From NCBI GenBank assembly GCA_964608735.1, contig CAZSPL010000239.1, positions 1-5,207 of the forward strand: a stretch of DNA of 5,207 nt. Reading direction: 5' to 3'. This document shows positions 1 through 5,207 of the stretch, one piece after another; position 1 is the stretch's first letter, and every line of letters begins with the position of its first letter. A program made the position numbers and the translations under genes. Under the pieces are notes generated by a model. The model had not been told where the DNA came from and did no database searches. It saw only the letters and a list, made by a program, of their open reading frames with translations. This stretch comes from CAZSPL01 sp964608735 (GTDB lineage Bacteria; JAJVIF01; JAPKYR01; CAZSPL01).

Positions 1-344
1 GCGGTCGGATTCTTGAGGGTGACTTTTATGTCATATGTCCAGATGGATGCCTCAAAGCCTTCGATGAATATGCCGATGCAGTCGTCGCATTCGGGGGGAA
101 GCAGATAGCCGGTGACGTCGTAATGCGCGGGCAAGCTACGTGACGGGATAACAGCCACGTTGCCGGCGGCGGGGTCGAAGCTTATGTCCCAGATTCCCCA
201 GATTGTATGTGAAGAAGCGGATTCGCGCTCCATCGGCGCTATCTTCGGGATATCCGGGGACACCCCCGCATCAATCGAGTCGTGGGAACACCCCGTCGCA
301 ATGACGGCGCACAGTACGCTCAGAAACAATATTTTCCAGCGCAT
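1..344 (-). CDS. Lipoprotein with WGIW/CDDC domain, partial (C-terminal part outside the window)
   Basis: The reading frame starts at ATG 344 and stays open for 114 codons to the window edge, so only the N-terminus is seen. Residues 1-19 form a lipoprotein signal peptide: a basic start (MRWK), a hydrophobic core, then ATGC with the lipidated Cys at 19. A short polar linker follows, then a domain beginning WGIW at residue 49. An ungapped hand alignment of residues 47-114 with residues 46-113 of the upstream 775-residue lipoprotein gives 30 of 68 identities. Shared features include WGIW, SF-x-P, AHY, LLPP, CDDC (Cys86 and Cys89) and a closing NPT. The start is supported by a strong GGGAGGG site just upstream. 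The two genes are therefore tandem paralogues in this domain. Whether this one also carries a beta-propeller cannot be seen. The protein is probably anchored in an envelope membrane by its lipid. No enzymatic residues are recognised and the function is unknown. Confidence 0.85.
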   Translation of the reverse strand, partial: MRWKILFLSVLCAVIATGCSHDSIDAGVSPDIPKIAPMERESASSHTIWGIWDISFDPAAGNVAVIPSRSLPAHYDVTGYLLPPECDDCIGIFIEGFEASIWTYDIKVTLKNPT

Positions 345-350
345 ATCAAT

Positions 351-358
351 TCCCTCCC
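351..358 (-). promoter_or_regulatory. Ribosome binding site of the partial lipoprotein gene
   Basis: On the minus strand the sequence reads GGGAGGGA-ATTGAT-ATG, a near-ideal Shine-Dalgarno match at normal spacing. It fixes the start at 344. Confidence 0.75.
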
Positions 359-377
359 TTGGCGGAGATCAATCGTG

Positions 378-397
378 CCGTATTTGCACTTATACGG
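378..397. repeat. 6-bp perfect inverted repeat in the gap upstream of the partial lipoprotein
   Basis: CCGTAT and ATACGG form perfect 6-bp arms around an 8-base loop (TTGCACTT on the plus strand). No T-run follows on either strand, so it does not look like an intrinsic terminator. It lies in the presumed 5' leader or promoter region of the downstream lipoprotein, where it could be an operator or a leader hairpin. Chance is also possible at this length. Confidence 0.35.
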
Positions 398-445
398 TTA
401 GACACATGAAATCTACCATGGTTTGGAAAAAGACCATTGCGGATT

Positions 446-463
446 AAAAAACCTTAGCCGGTT
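446..463 (-). terminator. Possible weak intrinsic terminator after the propeller lipoprotein
   Basis: Read on the minus strand, AACC-GGCTAA-GGTT is followed at once by more T (GGTTTTTT), starting about a dozen bases after the TAA stop of the propeller gene. The stem is only 4 bp, so this is a weak candidate. The position and the T-tract favour it. The rest of the 130-base gap (345-474) shows no gene. Confidence 0.35.
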
Positions 464-474
464 CGGAAGCATCG

Positions 475-2802
475 TTACCATTCGCCGTTGGACAGGAATT
501 TTATGAGATAACAATCCGACGAGCCGTTGCCGTAATGAATATCGGTTCCCGGGCCGGGGTCGAAATCGACGCTTGTGCTCATGTATATGCCGGTGGTAAA
601 AATATCGTTCGAATTGTTGATGGTCGCTGCATGGCCGTAATCAATGCTATCCCCGCCCCATGTGTTCGCCCACTGGAACACGCCCGAAGAATCGAGTTCC
701 AACAGGTAGATATCGAAATCGCCCGATGAAACATGAGTATCATTTCCCGGACCGGGATCGAAATCGACCTCATGCTCGAACGCCCCGGTGATTAAGACAT
801 TACCCCCGCCCGCGCATATTCCGTATGTCCATTCATAGTCGGCACCGCCCCACGATTCCACCCACAAGAATGAGCCATCCGTGTCGAGCTTCACCACGAA
901 CGAATCGGCGGAGCCGGTGGATGAACGTTCGGCCACCCCGGGGCCGGGATCGAAATCGACCGTATCCCAGAACATGCCGGAGAAGTAAATATTTCCTGAA
1001 TCATCGACAGCCGCGCCGTAGCTCATCGCATCCGCGCTGTCATCATCGGGGTAGGTTACGGCCCAGATGTATTCGCCGGAGGACGAATATTTGCTTAGAA
1101 ACGCGCCCCAATTAACGCTGCGTGCGTCGACATCGGGGCCGGGGTCGAAATCGACGGTATCGCCGAAGGTACCGGCGACATAGATATTGTCGCTTCCGTC
1201 GACCCCTACGCTGTAACCGGATTCCTTGGGGCTTCCATAGTCGCTATAGATTCCCGAACCTCCCCATGTTCTCGCCCATTGGAAATTGCCGTCGGGGTCG
1301 ATTTTGCTCAGATAGATATCCGAGTATCCGTTGGATGTGTGGTTATCTTCTCCCGGGCCGGGATCGAGGTCGGCTGTTTCGGCGAAGTGCCCGGTTACAT
1401 AGACATATCCAAGGCTGTCGGTAGCTAAGTCCGAATTCTGGAAATACTCGACTTGAGCGCTGTCTTCGGGTCCCCATGTATCAGCCCAATAGAACGCTCC
1501 GGTCGTGTCGAATTTCATCAGGAAGCTTCCCCAATTCGAGCCGGGCGGGGATCTCAAATCCTGGCCGGGGCCGGGATCGAAGTCGTTTGCCATTGCAAAT
1601 GCCCCGACAACATAAATTGCGCCCGATTCGGCAACATCTAATTGCGATGAGGGGCAGAATCCGCCCCAGTTTCTTACCCATTGGAATTCACCAGCGGAAT
1701 TGAATTTACTCAGATAGGCATCGCCGTCGGAGGCGGGATCATGTATTTCGGTTCCGGGACCGGGGTCGAAATCGGTGACCCCCGTACATGTGCCCGTAAC
1801 GTAGATATTTCCATCGGCATCGGAAGCAATGCCCATGCTGCTGTCAAGGCTATCGCTTCCCCAGGTCAACGCATAGCCGCCGGGGATGGATGTGTCGGTT
1901 ACCACGATTGTCACGTATTGATATAAGGTATTAATTCCGGCGTTGGGGGATGTCGCGCTAATCAGAGCGCTGTATTCTCCCGCCGAAGCGCCGTTGTTGT
2001 TGGTAATGGTTGTTCCCCATGTATTGCCGGACAGATGGGTCAACGCGGTTGAATCATCGCCGGTGATTTCCGTAGCGGAGATGGTCACGGAATCGACATC
2101 ATCCTGCCAATCCAGCACATCGACGGATACATCTGCCTGAGCTGCGGTTTCGTTCGATAAAAGATCCTGGTTGAAATTCTCTATCGAATACGGTTCATTG
2201 CAATTGCCCGGCCACGATGCATCGACGGCATAAACAATCGCGGCCCATTGAGGAGGGGATGGGACTTTGATGAGATAATTCTCGGTATATTCCGCTGAAG
2301 GGAGGAATGAATGAGTGCTATCGGTCTTCGCGAACGCCTTGAACGGGTTTATATTCAGGCCCCCGGGGATATCCCAGGTTCCGGTCCAGGAGTCGGCGTT
2401 GGCGAGCTGATGGCCCGCCGCGTTGGTGTAGAGGATGCCGCGGACATCGCGTCCGGTCACCTGCGTTGGATTTCGCATGGTTATGTCGGCATCCAGAATA
2501 TGCGCGACCGGGTCAAATGAATTCACTTTGATTTCGATACAATCATCGCAAGCAGGGGGAAGGAGCCAATCGGTGATTTTGTAATGGGCCAGCAAATGCC
2601 TTGCCGGTACGGGTTCAAGCGACAAGTTTTCCGGGTTGAAGGAGAAATTCCAGATTCCCCATAGCTGTCTTCCCGGCGCTGACACGGTCGCGGCATCTCC
2701 GGGATACTGACTCGGCGCTGACACGGTCGGGTCGGCCCCGGAGCATCCATAGCCGAGCGCAAGCAGGAGTATTAAGAGCGATAGAAGAGCTCGTAATTTC
2801 AT
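475..2802 (-). CDS. Lipoprotein: WGIW/CDDC domain, Ig-like linker and seven-repeat DFDPGPG (SBBP-type) beta-propeller
   Basis: A 775-residue protein, probably a lipid-anchored envelope or surface protein. Residues 1-20 are a signal peptide (MKLR, a leucine-rich core, then GYGC). Cys20 is the likely lipidation site, although Gly at -3 is not a classic lipobox residue. A linker (21-45) contains a repeated TVSAP. Residues 46 to about 200 form a domain shared with the neighbouring partial lipoprotein: WGIW, LLPP, CDDC at 85-88, then DVRG (119-122) and NPFKAFA (152-158). Residues about 222-303 look like an Ig-like beta-sandwich. Residues 309-775 hold seven repeats of 63-73 residues, each with NIYVTG-like, D-x-DPGP, YLSKF-like and G-x-FQWA-x-TWGG-like segments. 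The DxDPGP motifs start at 344, 407, 478, 551, 616, 680 and 746. SBBP-type repeats form beta-propellers, usually for binding rather than catalysis; the ligand here is unknown. The longer frame starting at ATG 2841 is rejected because only ATG 2802 has a ribosome binding site and places the signal peptide at the N-terminus. The gene appears to have its own promoter. Confidence 0.85.
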   Translation of the reverse strand: MKLRALLSLLILLLALGYGCSGADPTVSAPSQYPGDAATVSAPGRQLWGIWNFSFNPENLSLEPVPARHLLAHYKITDWLLPPACDDCIEIKVNSFDPVAHILDADITMRNPTQVTGRDVRGILYTNAAGHQLANADSWTGTWDIPGGLNINPFKAFAKTDSTHSFLPSAEYTENYLIKVPSPPQWAAIVYAVDASWPGNCNEPYSIENFNQDLLSNETAAQADVSVDVLDWQDDVDSVTISATEITGDDSTALTHLSGNTWGTTITNNNGASAGEYSALISATSPNAGINTLYQYVTIVVTDTSIPGGYALTWGSDSLDSSMGIASDADGNIYVTGTCTGVTDFDPGPGTEIHDPASDGDAYLSKFNSAGEFQWVRNWGGFCPSSQLDVAESGAIYVVGAFAMANDFDPGPGQDLRSPPGSNWGSFLMKFDTTGAFYWADTWGPEDSAQVEYFQNSDLATDSLGYVYVTGHFAETADLDPGPGEDNHTSNGYSDIYLSKIDPDGNFQWARTWGGSGIYSDYGSPKESGYSVGVDGSDNIYVAGTFGDTVDFDPGPDVDARSVNWGAFLSKYSSSGEYIWAVTYPDDDSADAMSYGAAVDDSGNIYFSGMFWDTVDFDPGPGVAERSSTGSADSFVVKLDTDGSFLWVESWGGADYEWTYGICAGGGNVLITGAFEHEVDFDPGPGNDTHVSSGDFDIYLLELDSSGVFQWANTWGGDSIDYGHAATINNSNDIFTTGIYMSTSVDFDPGPGTDIHYGNGSSDCYLIKFLSNGEW
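478..1878 (-). repeat. Seven imperfect tandem repeats encoding propeller blades (about 190-220 bp each)
   Basis: This coding repeat tract spans residues 309-775 of the propeller lipoprotein. Each unit carries a highly similar stretch at the DxDPGP codons; on the plus strand these are variants of CCGGGATCGAAATCGAC, near 549, 748, 940, 1135, 1353, 1564 and 1752. Unit spacing is 63-73 codons. Outside the motif the units differ considerably, so the duplications look old rather than recent. Unit 3 has DLDPGPG and unit 4 has DFDPGPD; the other five have DFDPGPG. Confidence 0.85.
2674..2729. repeat. 17-bp direct repeat pair, 39 bp apart, in the lipoprotein linker
   Basis: CGGCGCTGACACGGTCG occurs perfectly at 2674-2690 and 2713-2729. 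The offset of 39 bp is exactly 13 codons, so the repeat stays in frame and encodes the TVSAP found twice in the linker just after the lipidated Cys. The bases between the copies show little further similarity. This suggests a small in-frame duplication or slippage event that lengthened the tether. Confidence 0.8.
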
Positions 2803-2807
2803 GATTC

Positions 2808-2814
2808 TCACCCC
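2808..2814 (-). promoter_or_regulatory. Ribosome binding site deciding the start of the propeller lipoprotein
   Basis: On the minus strand GGGGTGA-GAATC-ATG places a GGTGA match to the 3' end of 16S rRNA at normal spacing before ATG 2802. The alternative in-frame ATG at 2841 has no such site, and its first 13 residues would precede the signal peptide. Confidence 0.65.
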
Positions 2815-2850
2815 GTCAACATATTTAGAATGCCATCCCATGAGTCGGAT

Positions 2851-2889
2851 ATTATATTACATTATAACATGTTCCAGATGGATTGATAA
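2851..2889 (-). promoter_or_regulatory. Sigma70-like promoter of the propeller lipoprotein gene
   Basis: Read on the minus strand, TTATCA (2884-2889, four of six consensus -35 bases) is followed by a 17-base spacer and a perfect TATAAT (2861-2866). A second perfect TATAAT lies 10 bp further downstream (2851-2856) but lacks a good -35. An 8-bp palindrome, AACATGTT (2866-2873), touches the upstream edge of the first -10 and could be a regulator site. A start point near 2854 would give a leader of about 50 bases before ATG 2802. The 105-base gap (2803-2907) shows no gene and no clear terminator for the preceding gene. Confidence 0.6.
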
Positions 2890-2907
2890 CCGCGTACGTC
2901 AGACCGG

Positions 2908-4419
2908 CTAATGTCGGGGCTTGTAGACATACCACGGGCGGATGGAGTGGAAGACCATGGATGCGTCGAGCTCATATGCCTCTCGAATCGCCTGCTCCAT
3001 CTCGTCGGAAAAACGGTTATACCCCGCGAGGCGCATCGCAAGGTCATCCCCCCGGTCCTCGTGATTGGGATTGTTCACATCGAAGCGAAGCACGATAAGC
3101 GAGAATTTCCCGGCGCTGATATCATCGACGAACGGCCCCTCGTCCCACTTCCCGCGCTCGGCGAGGAGGGTCATTATATATGGCTCGAACAGCACCGGCT
3201 TGCCGGCGAGCACCTGGAACGATGCATCCTCGGAGATGACGTCGCCGGGAGTGTTTTCAATCAGTTTCACCAGTAATCTGCCCTGCTCGATATCCGGCGG
3301 CCCGACATGCATCACTTTGAATTCATCGCCGCGCATAACGCGAACCATTACGAGTTGACTTAGCAGAAGCACAACCATGAATGCGCCGGCCCAGGCGGTT
3401 CTTGATGATTGAGCGCGCGCGGAAGATATCCAATAGCCTATCGCGACGCCGGACAGCAGCAATGCGGCGGCGAACGGTTCGAGGAAATAGTTGCGGTCGG
3501 AGCCTTCATAGCCGTAAGTGAGAAGTGTCAGCGTGGCGAGGATGAAATAGAGCGGGATGGGGCTTTCGCGGAACGATGCCTTGCCACTGAAGAGGTGGAA
3601 TACGGCGATGATGAGCACCGGCGCGGCATAGACGAGATAGATGTTGATCCCCGCCGCAAGCCGCTCAGTATAGAAAGCATTCGCGGTGTACTGAAAAGTG
3701 TGGCGATGCATCCCGCCGCCGGTGAGCAAATCAATGATGATATAAACAACCGCCCCGCCTGCAAGCGTCAACAGCAGATACCGGATGCCGGATTTTCGAT
3801 CCGTCATAAGCTGATGGGCAATTACGGCGACAGGCGCGGCGAGCATGGATTGCTTGGTAAGGAACGCCGCGATGAAAAATGGGATGCACCAGAGTTTCCT
3901 TCGTTCGCTCCCGGCGATATATATGGCAAGGCCGCCAAGGACGAGGGCGATGGAGAATGCATCGACGCGCATCACCTGGCCCCATCGGAATACTGACGGA
4001 ATCGCGACGAACATCATCCCGCATACGACGCTGTACAACTGGTTGCCTGTCAGGCGTAGGATGATGAACCCGATAAGCCAGCAGCAGGCGAGCGTGGCGA
4101 TGATGCTCACCCATCGTCCCGGCGCAATCGACAGGCCGGTGATCTTCATCAGCAGGCCTGAAACCGCCGGGTAGAGGGGAGGGTAGTTGCATACGGTGTA
4201 TGGGTATTCATCGATATCGCCGTAGATATTCTCGCCCTCGGCGATGCGTCGCGAATGCTCGAGCAGATATCCTTCACCGAAATCGAGCCCGAACGGGTAG
4301 GCGGCTGTGCCGAATGCGGAGATGGCGAACATCAATATGCCGGCGATGCATCCGGCGAGAAGTATGTATCCGATGGCTTTCAACGGGACGATTTTACCAC
4401 GCAAAGGGTGTCGCGGCAT
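2908..4419 (-). CDS. Multi-spanning membrane glycosyltransferase-like protein (GT-C fold, GT39/PMT-like)
   Basis: A 503-residue integral membrane protein. A first hydrophobic segment (about 14-39) is followed by a loop with DFGEG (Asp46, Glu49) and NYPPLYP (78-84). About nine further hydrophobic segments follow between 102 and 360, and a soluble C-terminal domain of about 140 residues (361-503) ends the protein. An acidic motif in the first extracytoplasmic loop and a YPPLYP-type motif are typical of GT-C enzymes such as the PMT/ArnT-like GT39 group, which move a sugar from a polyprenyl-phosphate carrier to an acceptor on the outer face of the inner membrane. Donor and acceptor cannot be told from the sequence. 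TKQ (188-190) and the tail pattern (PGDVISED, then GKWDEGPF) also resemble uncharacterised members of this group. The start follows the carboxypeptidase stop by 6 bases and has no clear Shine-Dalgarno, so translation may be coupled; a TTG at codon 13 is an alternative start. The related GT87/DUF2029 family is another possibility. Confidence 0.65.
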   Translation of the reverse strand: MPRHPLRGKIVPLKAIGYILLAGCIAGILMFAISAFGTAAYPFGLDFGEGYLLEHSRRIAEGENIYGDIDEYPYTVCNYPPLYPAVSGLLMKITGLSIAPGRWVSIIATLACCWLIGFIILRLTGNQLYSVVCGMMFVAIPSVFRWGQVMRVDAFSIALVLGGLAIYIAGSERRKLWCIPFFIAAFLTKQSMLAAPVAVIAHQLMTDRKSGIRYLLLTLAGGAVVYIIIDLLTGGGMHRHTFQYTANAFYTERLAAGINIYLVYAAPVLIIAVFHLFSGKASFRESPIPLYFILATLTLLTYGYEGSDRNYFLEPFAAALLLSGVAIGYWISSARAQSSRTAWAGAFMVVLLLSQLVMVRVMRGDEFKVMHVGPPDIEQGRLLVKLIENTPGDVISEDASFQVLAGKPVLFEPYIMTLLAERGKWDEGPFVDDISAGKFSLIVLRFDVNNPNHEDRGDDLAMRLAGYNRFSDEMEQAIREAYELDASMVFHSIRPWYVYKPRH

Positions 4420-4425
4420 CCGGCA

Positions 4426-5207
4426 TCAGCTATCGAGGTTGATGAATTCGGAGTAGACGGGATATTCGTCGTCGAGAAGGGAGAATCCCCATTCCAGCAA
4501 TTCCTGCGCCGCGGGCCACTGGCAGTTGCGCTCAGCTCCAAGCACCACCACGATAAGCTCATGCCCGTTGTAATCGGCGCTCGCGCAAAGGCAGTATCTC
4601 GCCGCGTCGGTGAAGCCGGTCTTGATGCCGGTGCAGAGCGGGTAGTCATCGAGCAGGCGGTTTGTCGATTCGAAGACGACATCGTGGCGAATCCCGAAAT
4701 CCGGGAAGAAGACTTTTTTCGTGGAGACGGCCGTGCGAAAAAAGTCATACTGCATGGCGTAGCAAGCGAGTATCGAAAGGTCCTCGGCGCACGAGTAGTG
4801 GTTGTCGTCGGGCATTCCGGACGGATTCATGAAATGCGTCTCGTCCATGCCGAGTTCCGCGGCCTTGTCATTCATCATTTTCACGAAATCGGGGATGCTT
4901 CCGCCTATATGCTCCGCGATAGCGCGCGCGCCGTCGTTGCCGGAATTGACCAGCGTGGCCATGAGAAGCTTGCCGAACTCGATCTTCTCGCCGGCGGAGA
5001 GGCCCAGTCGATGCCCCCGAACGCTTGTCGCGGTGCGGCTTACGGTGACGATATCATCGAGGTTGCCGTTTTCGAGAGCGAGCACGGCGGTCATTATTTT
5101 AGTGATGCTCGCGGGCGGATGCCTGAGGTGTATGTTGTTCGCGAGGAGAATTTCGCCGGAGTCACGGTCCATGAGGAGATACGTCGGCAACTCATGATAG
5201 TACGGCG
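4426..5207 (-). CDS. D-alanyl-D-alanine carboxypeptidase, peptidase S11 (PBP5/DacA-like), 5' end missing
   Basis: A serine penicillin-binding protein that removes the terminal D-Ala from peptidoglycan stem peptides in the periplasm or outside the membrane. All three active-site motifs are present. Counting from TTG 5190 they are SxxK (Ser28-Ile-Thr-Lys31, the acylated Ser and the base), SxN (Ser83-Gly-Asn85) and KTG (Lys190-Thr-Gly192). Family signatures around them include LMDRDSGEILL, PPASITKIMTA, NPSGMP and GIKTGFT. The frame is open upstream of TTG 5190 to the window edge (PYYHE precedes LPTYLL), so the true start and signal peptide lie outside the window; TTG 5190 is not the start. The protein ends soon after the catalytic domain (about 60 residues after KTG), so the C-terminal beta domain and amphipathic membrane anchor of PBP5 are absent. 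It is first in the visible operon, 6 bases before the glycosyltransferase-like gene. Confidence 0.92.
   Translation of the reverse strand, partial: PYYHELPTYLLMDRDSGEILLANNIHLRHPPASITKIMTAVLALENGNLDDIVTVSRTATSVRGHRLGLSAGEKIEFGKLLMATLVNSGNDGARAIAEHIGGSIPDFVKMMNDKAAELGMDETHFMNPSGMPDDNHYSCAEDLSILACYAMQYDFFRTAVSTKKVFFPDFGIRHDVVFESTNRLLDDYPLCTGIKTGFTDAARYCLCASADYNGHELIVVVLGAERNCQWPAAQELLEWGFSLLDDEYPVYSEFINLDS

Noticed and set aside
160..447. A 95-codon plus-strand open frame at the left end
   Set aside because: It lies antisense to the partial lipoprotein, which has a signal peptide, a strong ribosome binding site and a clear paralogue next door.
825..1424. Plus-strand open frames giving arginine-rich repetitive peptides
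   Set aside because: They lie opposite the DFDPGPG repeats; their repetitiveness simply mirrors the repeated coding sequence on the minus strand.
549..1773. Seven regularly spaced, near-identical short sequences that might suggest a CRISPR array
   Set aside because: Spacing is about 190-220 bp and always a whole number of codons. The units encode DxDPGP in an uninterrupted reading frame, so they are protein repeats.
2803..2841. Earlier in-frame ATG at 2841 for the propeller lipoprotein
   Set aside because: It has no ribosome binding site, would put 13 non-hydrophobic residues before the signal peptide, and lies only about 13 bases from the predicted transcription start.
3409..3996. A long plus-strand open frame (195 codons) antisense to the glycosyltransferase-like gene
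   Set aside because: The minus-strand frame has clear membrane segments and family motifs. The plus-strand product is highly charged, with no recognisable domain, and is a codon-bias shadow.
5188..5190. TTG as the start codon of the carboxypeptidase
   Set aside because: The frame is open upstream to the window edge, and the S11 family needs a signal peptide before this point, so the true start is outside the window.

Overview
The window reads entirely on the minus strand. It holds four genes, two of them cut by the window edges. In order of transcription (right to left) these are: a D-alanyl-D-alanine carboxypeptidase of the S11/PBP5 type (5' end missing); a multi-spanning membrane protein resembling GT-C/GT39 glycosyltransferases; a 775-residue lipoprotein with a seven-repeat DFDPGPG beta-propeller; and the N-terminal 114 codons of a second lipoprotein that is paralogous to the first over its N-terminal domain.

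The host looks like a bacterium: the S11 peptidase implies peptidoglycan, both lipoproteins carry lipobox-type signal peptides, there are Shine-Dalgarno sites, and there is a sigma70-like promoter. Base composition is moderately GC-rich. DFDPGPG/SBBP-type propellers are best known to me from Bacteroidota, Planctomycetota and uncultured bacterial phyla, so an environmental diderm bacterium is likely. I cannot name a phylum from this sequence.

Layout: the carboxypeptidase (4426-5207) and the glycosyltransferase-like gene (2908-4419) are separated by 6 bases and are probably one transcript. A 105-base gap (2803-2907) carries a good promoter, TTATCA-17-TATAAT, so the propeller lipoprotein gene (475-2802) is probably transcribed on its own. 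A 130-base gap (345-474) holds a weak terminator-like hairpin and a 6-bp inverted repeat, followed by a strong ribosome binding site for the second lipoprotein (1-344).

The common theme is the cell envelope: peptidoglycan trimming, transfer of sugars from lipid carriers, and surface lipoproteins. No direct functional link between the two halves is shown. I see no mobile elements, RNA genes, CRISPR arrays or defence genes. The most notable content is the uncharacterised WGIW/CDDC domain shared by the two tandem lipoproteins and the exact seven-fold propeller attached to one of them.
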